A DNA stretch of 12,689 bases from NCBI GenBank assembly GCA_937927695.1, contig CALBRU010000185.1, positions 1 through 12,689 on the forward strand, in the 5' to 3' direction. The notes beneath the pieces are model-generated. The model saw nothing but the letters and a program-made list of their open reading frames with translations. It was not told the DNA's origin and searched no databases. Every line of letters starts with the position of its first letter. Position 1 is the first letter of the stretch. Below, piece after piece: positions 5,197-12,689 of this stretch. The position numbers were made by a program, and so were the translations under genes. The stretch comes from an uncultured Thiomonas sp. (lineage in GTDB: Bacteria; Pseudomonadota; Gammaproteobacteria; Burkholderiales; Burkholderiaceae_C).

Positions 5197-7201
5197 GCTC
5201 GACCCAGAACATCGCCCCCTCGCCGGGGCTTGATGTCACGCCAGCAGCGCCGCCATGCTTTTCGGCCACCAGCCGCACGTAATAAAGGCCCAGGCCGGTG
5301 CTGCCTGACAGCGGCGTGCCCAGCCCCTCATGGGCTCGGCTAAAGCGCTGGAACAGCCGGACCGACTGCTCTGGCGTCAGCCCCGGCCCCTGATCCCGCA
5401 CCCAGAAGCGCACCGTGTGCGGCGCAAGCGTGGCGCCGAGGATCACCTTCGAGTCTGCCGGGCTGTGCTGCACCGCGTTGCGCAGCAGGTTGGTGGTCAG
5501 ACGCTCCAGGGCGTCAAAATCGCCCCTCACCCAGATCGGATCGTCTGGAATTTCTCGGACAAGGCGCACCCCTTGCGCCAGCGCCTCGTCATAAGCAAAG
5601 TCGGCGGCCTGATGCAGCACCGCGCCCAACTCGATTTCGACCAGGGCCGACGGCTCCAGCGACTGCGCGCGCGACAGATCGAGGAAGCCTTGTGAGAGGT
5701 TCAGCGCACGGCGGAGCTGGGTGAGCAAGCGGTCGCGCGCCGTAACGTCCATCTTGCCGGACTGCAGCAGTTGCACGGCGCCAGCCAGCGGCGCACGCAC
5801 ATCGTGACTGATGAAGGCCAGCGCGTCGTCGCGGCGGGTTTGCAGATCGCGCAAACGCTGCTGCGCGGCTTGCACCTCAAGAATGCGGCGTTCGAAACTC
5901 AGTCGCTTGTGCTTTGCTGGCGCATCGCCTTCTGGCGACTCGCGCACGGTGCGGCGCAACTGGCGCAGCTCACCGTCCAGATGGCGTCTGGCCGCCTCCA
6001 GCCGTCGCCAGCCCCACAAGGGATAGGCGGAAAGCGCCGCCACCAGCGCCCCGCCCGGCGCGACCCACCAGCCCGTCAGCATTGGCAGCGCGGCAGCGGC
6101 CCCGACCAGAACCAGCCCCCAAGCCACACTGGCAATCAGCCCGCCCAGGGGCATGAGCCGCGGCAGCCAGAGCAAGGGCGCGAGAGCGAGCAGCGCCGTG
6201 ATGAGCAAGCTCCAGACCAGCGCCGCGGTACGGATGAGCGTGCCATCGCGCAGCGCGACCAAGGTGTTGGCCAGCACCTCGACGCCGGGCATGGGCGCGC
6301 CCTGCGTCGTCACCGGGGTAGCCAAAAAGTCGCCCAGACCCGCGGCGGTTGCGCCGATCAGCACCACCTTGCCGCGCAAAGCGCCGGGCGGCACGGCGCC
6401 GTCGAGCACCGCGCTGGCAGACAGGCGTGGCACCGTACCGCTGGGGCCGACAAATCGCAGCCGCCGCAGGTCGGCGGCGGCCAGGGCGTAAGGATGAGGC
6501 GGCACAGCGCTCTGCGCGGGCCGTGGCGCGCTGCCGCGCACAGGCTGATGGGCGATGGTGAGCAGGGTCTGCGCCATGAGGGGCCAAACCGGCGCGCCCA
6601 CGCCCTCCCAGAGATAGACGCTGCGCGCCACGCCATCGCCGTCGAGCTGCACGCCGATGCGGCCCAGACCCGCCGCAGCCGCCGCAAGCTGGGGAATGGG
6701 CAGGCCTTCAACGATCTGTCCGCCGCTGCGCAGACTGTCGAGCACCACGGGCAGCGCCACCTTGCCGCAGGTCCGTAGCGACTGAGCCAGCGCGGCGTTG
6801 CCAGCCGCGTCGCTGCCCGCTTCGGTGAAGGCGATGTCGAGCCCGACCGCGGCGGCGCCCGCGCGGCAGACCGCATCCACCAGCCGGGCGTCGGTGGCGC
6901 GGGGCCAGGGCCAGGCGCCCAGTTGGTCGAGACTGTGCTGGTCGATGGCGACGATGACCACACCCTGCGGCGGTACGACGGGTTGCAGCCGCTGCCCCAG
7001 ATCGAACACCAGATGATCGATGCGCTGCAGCAACCCGCTGAGGCTCAGGCCGAGCGCCAGAACCAGCAGCAGGGCGCCAATGCGCAGCATTTCCAGCCGG
7101 GGTCGCCAGGGGGCCGTGCGCGCCGCGCCGGATTCAGCCAACCGGGCAAACCGCCCGCGAGACTCGCCGGGGCGCAACAAGCGCGTAAATCCGGTTTTCA
7201 C
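5180..7201 (-). CDS. CHASE2-domain sensor histidine kinase
   Basis: A 673-residue membrane sensor kinase. After a basic cytoplasmic start comes one membrane helix (about 39-58), a periplasmic CHASE2 sensor domain (about 60-322, with VVIVAIDQHSL, GAAAVGLDIAF, VVLIGATAAGLGDF and PGVEVLANTL), then three close membrane helices (about 325-345, 352-374, 380-396). A coiled-coil linker follows (about 398-455). HisKA has the phosphorylated H466 in FISHDVRAPLAG, and the ATPase domain has the N-box LLRNAVQHS (572-580), DQGPGL (603-608), FQRFSR and GSTGLGL (633-639). All catalytic boxes look intact, so an active kinase is expected. The annotated start is a GTG 15 nt after the FecR-protein stop with only a weak GGTGA upstream; the internal ATG at 7090 is a possible alternative that keeps the first helix. 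Its partner is very probably the response regulator two genes upstream. The CHASE2 ligand is unknown. Confidence 0.92.
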   Translation of the reverse strand: MKTGFTRLLRPGESRGRFARLAESGAARTAPWRPRLEMLRIGALLLVLALGLSLSGLLQRIDHLVFDLGQRLQPVVPPQGVVIVAIDQHSLDQLGAWPWPRATDARLVDAVCRAGAAAVGLDIAFTEAGSDAAGNAALAQSLRTCGKVALPVVLDSLRSGGQIVEGLPIPQLAAAAAGLGRIGVQLDGDGVARSVYLWEGVGAPVWPLMAQTLLTIAHQPVRGSAPRPAQSAVPPHPYALAAADLRRLRFVGPSGTVPRLSASAVLDGAVPPGALRGKVVLIGATAAGLGDFLATPVTTQGAPMPGVEVLANTLVALRDGTLIRTAALVWSLLITALLALAPLLWLPRLMPLGGLIASVAWGLVLVGAAAALPMLTGWWVAPGGALVAALSAYPLWGWRRLEAARRHLDGELRQLRRTVRESPEGDAPAKHKRLSFERRILEVQAAQQRLRDLQTRRDDALAFISHDVRAPLAGAVQLLQSGKMDVTARDRLLTQLRRALNLSQGFLDLSRAQSLEPSALVEIELGAVLHQAADFAYDEALAQGVRLVREIPDDPIWVRGDFDALERLTTNLLRNAVQHSPADSKVILGATLAPHTVRFWVRDQGPGLTPEQSVRLFQRFSRAHEGLGTPLSGSTGLGLYYVRLVAEKHGGAAGVTSSPGEGAMFWVELPRQA

Positions 7202-7216
7202 CGCGGCGTCACCACA

Positions 7217-8941
7217 TCACAGGGCGGGCAGCAAAGGAATCAGCAGCAGCCAGAGATGGGGATAGCGCGGCGGCACATCGATGACCTGCACCACCGGTGG
7301 CCCCTGCGTGCCGTCGCTGTCGTCCACCAGCCGCGCGCCGAGGTAGCGCTTGCCCGAAGACGGCCGCGGCAAGGTCAGCGCGCCGCCCGGCGTTTGCACC
7401 TGCGCCAGCGCCGGTTGCAGGTTGGCGTGGTCAGACAGCGTCAGCGCGTAATGCTGTCCTGATGGCGCGGCAGGCAAGTCGAGCAGCAGATGATCGCGGT
7501 CGAATCGCATCGTCGCCTTGGCCAGATCGGCAGGGCCGGGACCCGGCACATAGCGGAAGGTCTGCGGCGGGCTCCAAGGCCCCTGCTGGCCCTGCGCGTC
7601 GATGCTGGCCACGCGCCAGTGCCAGGCACCCGCGGCCAGGTCGGCGGGCGGCGTCCAGTGCGCGCCCTGCTGTTCGACGTCGTACAGCGGCCGCGCGAAA
7701 TCGTCCTGCGCGGCCAGTTGCAGATGGAAACGCGCCACGTCCAGCACCTCCGACCAAGCCAGCCTGGGTCGCGCCGCGCGCACCGTCGCCCCGGCCGCCG
7801 GAGCCGTCAGCATCGGGAAAAAAGGCCGCGCGAACACGGTGAAGGCGTGCGACGCATCCTGTCCCTGCAGGCCGTTGGCGTCGACCGCGCGCAGCCGCAG
7901 CACATAGCGGCCATTGGGCAGATCGGCCACATTGAGGGTCTTGCCGGTACTGGTTTTCTGCACCAGCACCTGCGCGCTATCGCTCTCGGCCAGCACCTGG
8001 CCGAACCATGACACCGCCCCGGCCTGTGCGGGCAGCGTGAAGCGCAGCGGGAACTGTTCAAACAAACTCGGCAAGGCCGAGACATCGGGCGGCGGCAACA
8101 GTCGCACCGGCGGCAGCGGCGGCTGCCCCGTGCGCGCCAGCGAACCCATGCCCGCATCCACCCGCACCTGCGCGCCCGAGGCCTGCAGTTCGACCGCGCC
8201 GCCCAGGGTTTCCTCCCGCGTGACATCGGCGCCCACCCCGACGCGGAACTGGGTGCCACGCACCACGGCCTGAGCCGACGGGGTGAGGATGCGCAGATTC
8301 TGATTGGGCAGGCGGCGAGGGTTGTCCTGAATGTCGATCTGCCCTTGCTGCAGACGCAGCCGGGTGTCGGCCATCAGTCCGTCGGCGTAGAGGCTCAGAG
8401 TGTCGAGCGTCAGGGCGCTGCCGGGCTGCAGCGCCAGACGGGTGCCGTTGGCCAGTTCGATGACGGCGCTGCCCGAATCCGGCACCTGTACCTGCGCGCC
8501 AGCGGCCAGCGTCTGACCCGGTTTGGCGTTCTGCCAGGCGTCTGTCGCCTGCGCCCGCCAGCGCACCGCGCCGAAAGCCTGCACCAGTCGCGCGCTTGAG
8601 GGCTGCTGCCGCAGCAGGTCGGCGGGGAACAGCAGGACGGTGCCCGGCGGTATCCGCCGCGGATTCGCAACCCGGTTGTCGCGCTGGACCTGCGGCCACT
8701 GCGCCGGGTCTCGCAAATAGCGCTGGCCCAGACCGATGAGGGTGTCGCCCGGCCGCACGGTGTAGCGCCACATGGGTTCGCCCGATGCACTGGCAGCCGT
8801 TGGCGAAGTTTGCGCCAGCGCCAGAGCCGGCGCCAGTATCGGTGCCATCAGCCATGCGAAAACCGCCAGCAGCAAAGCGCCCAAGCGGGTAGAAATGCGG
8901 GTAGAAATGCGGGTGGAAAACAGGAAGGTCGAGAAACGCAT
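7217..8941 (-). CDS. Exported LysM and FecR-domain protein
   Basis: A 574-residue cell-envelope protein. A long signal peptide (hydrophobic LGALLLAVFAWLMAPILA, cut predicted after A43) is followed by one LysM peptidoglycan-binding domain (58-106: WRYTVRPGDTLIGLGQRYLR, then IPPGTVLLFP), a FecR domain (about 118-265, with the signature SAQAVVRGTQFRVGV at 222-236) and two or three beta-sandwich/fibronectin-like stretches (about 290-370, 375-465, 470-557). It ends in a short hydrophobic tail, HLWLLLIPLLPAL. Classical FecR is an inner-membrane anti-sigma regulator; here there is no sigma factor or TonB receptor nearby and the protein is exported, so a periplasmic scaffold or sensor role is inferred. 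It lies 82 bp after the response regulator and 15 bp before the CHASE2 kinase, suggesting one operon and perhaps physical contact with the CHASE2 domain. The ATG at 8941 has no clear ribosome binding site, so the start is less certain. Confidence 0.85.
   Translation of the reverse strand: MRFSTFLFSTRISTRISTRLGALLLAVFAWLMAPILAPALALAQTSPTAASASGEPMWRYTVRPGDTLIGLGQRYLRDPAQWPQVQRDNRVANPRRIPPGTVLLFPADLLRQQPSSARLVQAFGAVRWRAQATDAWQNAKPGQTLAAGAQVQVPDSGSAVIELANGTRLALQPGSALTLDTLSLYADGLMADTRLRLQQGQIDIQDNPRRLPNQNLRILTPSAQAVVRGTQFRVGVGADVTREETLGGAVELQASGAQVRVDAGMGSLARTGQPPLPPVRLLPPPDVSALPSLFEQFPLRFTLPAQAGAVSWFGQVLAESDSAQVLVQKTSTGKTLNVADLPNGRYVLRLRAVDANGLQGQDASHAFTVFARPFFPMLTAPAAGATVRAARPRLAWSEVLDVARFHLQLAAQDDFARPLYDVEQQGAHWTPPADLAAGAWHWRVASIDAQGQQGPWSPPQTFRYVPGPGPADLAKATMRFDRDHLLLDLPAAPSGQHYALTLSDHANLQPALAQVQTPGGALTLPRPSSGKRYLGARLVDDSDGTQGPPVVQVIDVPPRYPHLWLLLIPLLPAL
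8885..8920 (-). repeat. 12-bp tandem repeat in the signal peptide of the FecR protein
   Basis: Unit GCGGGTAGAAAT (plus strand) occurs twice exactly (8885-8896, 8897-8908) and a third time with two changes (8909-8920). On the coding strand it encodes repeated Ile-Ser-Thr-Arg in the n-region of the signal peptide. Its length is a multiple of three, so gain or loss of a unit keeps the frame. Confidence 0.85.
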
Positions 8942-9023
8942 CAGGGTGAAATTCGGTTCGAGCCGCCGCCGACAAAAAGCGGCAAACCGACATTCTCGGC
9001 CCAGACGAGTTCAGACGTCGGGT

Positions 9024-9794
9024 TCAATCGTCGAGTTCGGGCGGCACGGTCTGCGGCCCTTCGTCGGCGCTGCGGGCGCGCTCCAAGCGGTAGCCGCGAC
9101 CATAGACCGACACCAGGCGCCAGCCCGATTCGGGCTGCAAGCGCAGCTTGCGCCGCAGCGCACTGACATGCACATCCACCGTGCGGGTTTCGACTTCCGG
9201 GCGCAGACCCCAGATGGTCTGAATGAGAAAGTCGCGGGTCAGCAGACGGTTGACGTTCTGCAGAAAGTGCAGCGCCAGATCGGTTTCGCGGTCGGTCAGT
9301 TCAACCCTCTCGCCCTGCACGAAAATCTGCCGCCGCGAGCAGTCGGCCTCGATTTCGCCCAGACGAAGCCGCGCCGCGGGCAAGGCGCTACCCGAACGGC
9401 GCAACACAGCCTGCAGCCGCGCCAGCAACACCGGGCGCGACAAAGGTTTGACCAGATAGTCGTCGGCCCCCGACTCCAGCGCCTGCACCACATCGGTTTC
9501 GGCATTGCGTCCGGTGAGGAAGATGACCGGAGGCACGTTGGCGCCCAGTTGCAGACGCAGTCGGCACAGCACATCCGGCCCGCTCAGCCCGGGCAGCATC
9601 CAGTCGAGCAGGCAGGCGTCGGCGCCGCCGCGCTCGACGGCGCGGGCGAATTCCTGCCCGTCCGTGTAGTGCTGTACGTCATATCCGGCTTCGCGCAACC
9701 ATTCGGAAACCTCGTGGGCAATGAGCGGATCGTCTTCCAGGTATGCAATACGCAAGGCGAGAGTGGTTGGCACGGTTGAACTGAAAAATGTCAT
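9024..9794 (-). CDS. OmpR/PhoB-type response regulator
   Basis: A two-component DNA-binding regulator. With the chosen ATG it has 256 residues. The receiver domain (about 15-130) has the acidic pocket YLEDD (18-22), phosphoacceptor D64 in CLLDWMLPG, T94 in IFLTGR and K116 in DYLVKPL. The winged-helix domain (about 140-240) carries LTDRETDLALHFLQN, RTVDVHVSALRRKLR and the C-terminal hairpin VSVYGRGYRLE. The ATG at 9794 leaves a short extra N-terminal stretch before the receiver; a TTG further upstream (9830) is unlikely, and a start close to LRIAYLEDD cannot be excluded because no strong ribosome binding site is present. It is the first gene of the leftward cluster with the LysM/FecR protein and the CHASE2 kinase, presumably its phosphodonor. 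Target genes are unknown; the divergent tamA promoter and its own promoter are candidates. Confidence 0.93.
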   Translation of the reverse strand: MTFFSSTVPTTLALRIAYLEDDPLIAHEVSEWLREAGYDVQHYTDGQEFARAVERGGADACLLDWMLPGLSGPDVLCRLRLQLGANVPPVIFLTGRNAETDVVQALESGADDYLVKPLSRPVLLARLQAVLRRSGSALPAARLRLGEIEADCSRRQIFVQGERVELTDRETDLALHFLQNVNRLLTRDFLIQTIWGLRPEVETRTVDVHVSALRRKLRLQPESGWRLVSVYGRGYRLERARSADEGPQTVPPELDD

Positions 9795-9798
9795 GCGG

Positions 9799-9831
9799 CT
9801 TGACAGAGAAAAGACAGGGGCAGGAGTCAAG
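9799..9831. repeat. Spaced inverted repeat just upstream of the response regulator gene
   Basis: CTTGAC (9799-9804) and GTCAAG (9826-9831) form perfect 6-bp arms 21 bp apart, a few bases upstream of the regulator ATG. The half-site spacing of about 27 bp is unusual for a single dimer site; the arms are short and could be chance. Confidence 0.25.
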
Positions 9832-9867
9832 GAAACCTGGGGCGACCCGGCGTCTTCTTGAGAAAAC

Positions 9868-9883
9868 CGTGAATATGTTCACA
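9868..9883. promoter_or_regulatory. CRP/FNR-family-like palindrome in the divergent promoter region
   Basis: CGTGA-N6-TCACA matches the CRP consensus TGTGA-N6-TCACA at nine of ten arm positions; inside it GTGAA-TATG-TTCAC (9869-9882) is a perfect 5-4-5 palindrome. It sits between the divergent response regulator (ATG 9794) and tamA (ATG 10025). The match is by eye; which CRP/FNR relative would bind is unknown. Confidence 0.45.
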
Positions 9884-9913
9884 CTGCGGGGGGTTGTCGG
9901 CAAGTAATGTCAG

Positions 9914-9937
9914 GGCGTGTTTTACAAAGTTCACGCC
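9914..9937. repeat. Inverted repeat in the tamA upstream region
   Basis: GGCGTG (9914-9919) and CACGCC (9932-9937) flank a 12-nt AT-rich spacer, about 90 bp before the tamA ATG. It may be an operator or a leader hairpin; nothing identifies a binding protein. Confidence 0.3.
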
Positions 9938-10024
9938 GGGAATCGACCTGGCGCAAGCCTAAGGCAGGTGCGGCCAGCGCGCTTTGATCGCATAGGCCTG
10001 CCGACGCTGCCGGTGACATGCGGC

Positions 10025-11926
10025 ATGAATAATGCGCGCATGCATCGAAAACCGGCCAGAAAGACGACCGCCAAGCACCAGATCGGGCTCGGCGCAACCG
10101 CTTTGCCGAGCGCCATCGCCTTTTTTGGCTTCGCTCTCGGCGCCTTGTGCGCGCTGGCGGTGCTGGCGTGGCCGCAGACTGCGGCGGCACAGACCGCGAG
10201 CCCGTCCCCCGCGCCGCCCGCTTCGGCAGCGAAGGAAGCTGCGCCCAAGTACGAGATCAAACTCGACGTACCGGAGGACTTGCGCGCTCTCATATCGAAC
10301 AATCTTGATCTGTTGCGCTGGCGCAACTTTCCGGGATTGCAGGCCGATCAGGTCGAGCGGCTGGCCGATGAGGCACCCGCCCAGGTGCAGCGCCTGCTAG
10401 AAACACAGGGTTATTTTTCACCGCAGATCACGGTGCGGGTCGATTGCCCTGCGGAGGCTGATGAGACAGAGCCGATCCGCGTGGATCTGACCGTGAATCC
10501 GGGCGTGGCCACTTTGGTGCACACCGTCGAGGTGCAGGTCGATGGCCCCGACGGCCAGCCGGATGCCGCGTTGAGCGCGCGGCTGAGCCGCACCTGGACA
10601 CTCAAGCCCGGCTCGGTGTTTCGCGATGCCGACTGGGAATCGGCCAAGTCGCGGGCGCTCTCCAGTCTGCTGTCGGGACAATGGCCGGCTGCGCGCATTG
10701 CCGACAGCCGCGCGACCATCGATCCGCAAACGCATCAAGCCCGCCTGCTATTGCGGCTGGACACGGGCGCGGCATATCGGTTCGGCCCGCTCCACATCAC
10801 CGGGTTGCAGCGCTATCCGGCCAGCATCGTGGAGCGGCTGGCGCCGATGCAGCCGGGGCAGCCGTATTCGCAGACCGCCCTGCTCGACTATCAGGCCGCC
10901 TTGCAGAACAGCCCTTATTTCCGCAATGCCGTGGTCGATGCCGATGTGCGTCAGGCGCAGGACGGCGTGGCGCCGGTGGACGTGCAGGTGACTGAAAACC
11001 GGGCGCAAAAACTCAGTTTCGGCGTGGGGGTGAGCAGCGATACCGGCAATCGGGTGCAGATGGGCTGGCGCGATCTCGACTTTCTGGGGCGCGCCTGGCG
11101 GCTGTCGAGCGAGGTCAAGCTGCAAACGCGCGAGCAGAGCGGCAATCTGCGGCTGGCTTTCCCGCGCACCGCGAACGGCTATGACGACAGCCTCACCCTG
11201 TTGCAAGACCGCACCGACATTTCCGGCCTGGTCACGCGCAACAGCAGCATCGGGGCACTGCGCGAGCGCACACGCGGCCACATCGACACAGCGCTGGCGC
11301 TGCAGTATCAGGCTGAGAGCCTGCAGCCTGCGGGCGCCGCCTCCAGCGAGGTGCATGCACTCAGCCTGAACGATAGCTGGACGTGGCGCGACATCAACAG
11401 CGTGCTCTATCCCAGCCGCGGCGCCATCATCAATCTGCAGCTCGGCGGCGCCAGCAAGGCGCTGCTGTCGTCGGCCAACTTCATCCGGTTGTATGCGCGC
11501 GGCCTCGGCTACTTGCCCATCGACCGCAGCAACCAGCTTGTTTTTCGCGCCGAAGCGGGCGCGGTGCTGGCCAATGGCGCCAGCGGTATTCCGCAGAATT
11601 TTCTGTTTCGCGCCGGTGGGGCCAATTCGGTGCGCGGCTACGCCTATCAAAGCCTGGGTCTGGTGCAGGGCGACGCCATCGTCGGCGGCCGCTATCTGTT
11701 TACCGCCAGTGCCGAGTTCGATCACTGGTTCACCCGCCAGTGGGGCGGCGCGGTGTTTTACGACCTCGGCAACGCGGCCGACACCTGGGGCGCGCTCAAA
11801 CCCGTGCGCGGCTATGGCGCGGGCGTGCGCTGGCGCAGCCCGGTGGGGCTGGTGTCGGTCGATCTGGCTTACGGTCAGGCGGTACACCAATATCGCCTGA
11901 ACTTCAGTGCGGGGCTGTCGTTCTGA
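10025..11926 (+). CDS. tamA: TamA-like Omp85 outer-membrane protein
   Basis: A 633-residue outer-membrane protein of the Omp85 family, the outer half of the translocation and assembly module with TamB, implicated in autotransporter insertion and envelope homeostasis. A signal peptide (hydrophobic IAFFGFALGALCALAVLAWP, cut near TAAA|Q at residue 55) leads into a proline/alanine linker and POTRA domains spanning about residues 75-325, seen as VERLADEAPAQVQRLLETQGYF and LQNSPYFRNAVVDADV-type repeats. The 16-strand barrel (about 325-633) has the Omp85 signature FRAGGANSVRGYAYQSLG with VRGY at 536-539, and ends with terminal Phe in FSAGLSF as needed for BAM recognition. The ATG at 10025 is chosen because the longer frame from 9917 adds residues upstream of the signal peptide; the ATG at 10040 is also possible. 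The stop overlaps the tamB ATG. Confidence 0.9.
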   Translation: MNNARMHRKPARKTTAKHQIGLGATALPSAIAFFGFALGALCALAVLAWPQTAAAQTASPSPAPPASAAKEAAPKYEIKLDVPEDLRALISNNLDLLRWRNFPGLQADQVERLADEAPAQVQRLLETQGYFSPQITVRVDCPAEADETEPIRVDLTVNPGVATLVHTVEVQVDGPDGQPDAALSARLSRTWTLKPGSVFRDADWESAKSRALSSLLSGQWPAARIADSRATIDPQTHQARLLLRLDTGAAYRFGPLHITGLQRYPASIVERLAPMQPGQPYSQTALLDYQAALQNSPYFRNAVVDADVRQAQDGVAPVDVQVTENRAQKLSFGVGVSSDTGNRVQMGWRDLDFLGRAWRLSSEVKLQTREQSGNLRLAFPRTANGYDDSLTLLQDRTDISGLVTRNSSIGALRERTRGHIDTALALQYQAESLQPAGAASSEVHALSLNDSWTWRDINSVLYPSRGAIINLQLGGASKALLSSANFIRLYARGLGYLPIDRSNQLVFRAEAGAVLANGASGIPQNFLFRAGGANSVRGYAYQSLGLVQGDAIVGGRYLFTASAEFDHWFTRQWGGAVFYDLGNAADTWGALKPVRGYGAGVRWRSPVGLVSVDLAYGQAVHQYRLNFSAGLSF

Positions 11927-12689
11927 TGACCGAGCCGACCGCACCCACCCCGCCGACCAAACCCCGCCGCCGCGGGCCGCGCCTGCTGCACGTCTTGCTC
12001 TGGGCGCTGACGGCCACGGTTGCCGTGTTGATCGCCGCCGCAGGCGCAATCGCCTGGCTGGGCAGCGAGAGCGGTCTGCAGTGGCTGGCCACGCGCACGC
12101 CGCTGCGGCTGGGCAGCACGCTAATCACCCTGAAAGACGTACAGGGCAGTCTGTGGAACACGGTGCGCATCGGCCAACTGCAGCTCACCACCCCCAGCTC
12201 CACCACCCTCCTGCACGACGCCCGGCTGCGCTGGACGCCGACGGCGCTGTGGCATCGCACCCTGCACATCCAGAATCTGAGCGCGCAGCGCATCGACTTG
12301 ACGCAAACCCACGCCAACGCGCAGGCCGGCGCGCCGCAACTGCCCGCCAGCCTGCGCCTGCCGCTGCGTATGGACATCGACCATCTGGCCGTCGGCGCAC
12401 TGCAGATCGGCCCGCCGGGGGCGTTGCGGTCTTACGGCAGCGTCAGCGGCCAGATGCACTACGGCCAGGGCCGCTACCGCGCGCAGTTCACCGCCCTCAC
12501 CCCCTGGGCCCACGCCCAGCTCAGCGCCAGCCTGGGCGACGCCGCACCCTACGCGCTGCAGGCGAGCCTGAGCGCCACGCACATCGGCCTGCCCGGCAAG
12601 GCGGCTGAGCGCAACGCTGCCGATCTGCGCGCCCACGGCACCCTGCGCGACTTCACCCTCGACGGCACCCTGCAAATGGACGCCGCCCG
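11926..12689 (+). CDS. tamB: TamB-like translocation/assembly protein, N-terminal part
   Basis: The ATG at 11926 shares its A with the tamA stop (TGATG), giving translational coupling. The frame is open to the window end, so only about 254 codons are visible. A proline/arginine-rich cytoplasmic tail (1-19) precedes one membrane anchor (about 20-45, LLHVLLWALTATVAVLIAAA), then a periplasmic beta-rich region. GLQWLATRTPLRLGSTLITL, VQGSLWNTVRIGQLQL and LRWTPTALWHRTLHIQNL are typical of the TamB/AsmA-like N-terminus, where each segment begins a rung of the lipid-binding beta groove. TamB is usually well over 1000 residues and bridges inner and outer membranes. With TamA it forms the TAM complex, and the family is also linked to phospholipid transport. 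The assignment rests on the TamA neighbour and the N-terminal features; the DUF490 C-terminus is not in view. Confidence 0.88.
   Translation, partial: MTEPTAPTPPTKPRRRGPRLLHVLLWALTATVAVLIAAAGAIAWLGSESGLQWLATRTPLRLGSTLITLKDVQGSLWNTVRIGQLQLTTPSSTTLLHDARLRWTPTALWHRTLHIQNLSAQRIDLTQTHANAQAGAPQLPASLRLPLRMDIDHLAVGALQIGPPGALRSYGSVSGQMHYGQGRYRAQFTALTPWAHAQLSASLGDAAPYALQASLSATHIGLPGKAAERNAADLRAHGTLRDFTLDGTLQMDAA

Noticed and set aside
5771..6778. A 335-codon plus-strand frame across the CHASE2 kinase
   Set aside because: It is the mirror of the kinase reading frame, rich in Arg, Gln and His, without domains.
8772..9779. A 335-codon plus-strand frame across the FecR and response regulator genes
   Set aside because: It overlaps two recognised genes on the opposite strand and shows no recognisable motif.
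9800..9830. A perfect TTGACA -35 box on the plus strand before tamA
   Set aside because: No acceptable -10 hexamer follows at 15-19 bp, and it lies about 220 bp from the tamA start.
10748..12049. A 433-codon minus-strand frame across tamA
   Set aside because: It is antisense to a clear Omp85 barrel and shows Arg/Ala-rich shadow composition.
11907..12608. A 233-codon plus-strand frame at the start of tamB
   Set aside because: It is the wrong frame; the true tamB frame begins at 11926, overlaps the tamA stop by one base and stays open to the window end with recognisable TamB sequence.

Overview
The window is GC-rich, densely coded bacterial DNA. The gene content fits a Gram-negative betaproteobacterium of the Burkholderiales: an Omp85-type TamA/TamB pair, a CHASE2 kinase with a FecR/LysM partner, an MHS-type transporter and an exported two-domain rhodanese. 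A Thiomonas-like sulfur-metabolising relative is my best guess, but it is an inference from family resemblance only. No tRNA, rRNA, IS element, phage gene or CRISPR array was found.

Left part (1-3540): the 3' end of a CCG-domain iron-sulfur protein runs rightward and converges on an MHS/MFS transporter (551-2212, minus strand). A hairpin with T-tracts on both sides lies between them. Upstream of the transporter, also on the minus strand, is a periplasmic tandem rhodanese (2566-3540) with its own terminator, so the two genes are probably transcribed separately.

Middle (3541-5150): a 591-bp noncoding stretch with several perfect inverted repeats separates the rhodanese from a rightward stand-alone CZB (zinc-binding) protein. 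The mechanosensitive channel MscL follows, and its likely promoter overlaps the CZB stop codon.

Right part (5180-12689): a leftward three-gene cluster encodes an OmpR-type response regulator, an exported LysM/FecR protein and a CHASE2 sensor histidine kinase. It looks like one envelope-sensing signalling unit. It is divergent from tamA-tamB, which overlap by one base and encode an outer-membrane/inner-membrane-anchored assembly or lipid-transport machine; tamB runs off the window end. The shared 230-bp promoter region holds a CRP-like palindrome and two further inverted repeats. The most interesting unit is this RR-LysM/FecR-CHASE2 kinase cluster beside tamAB, a candidate cell-envelope surveillance system whose signal and targets cannot be read from the sequence.
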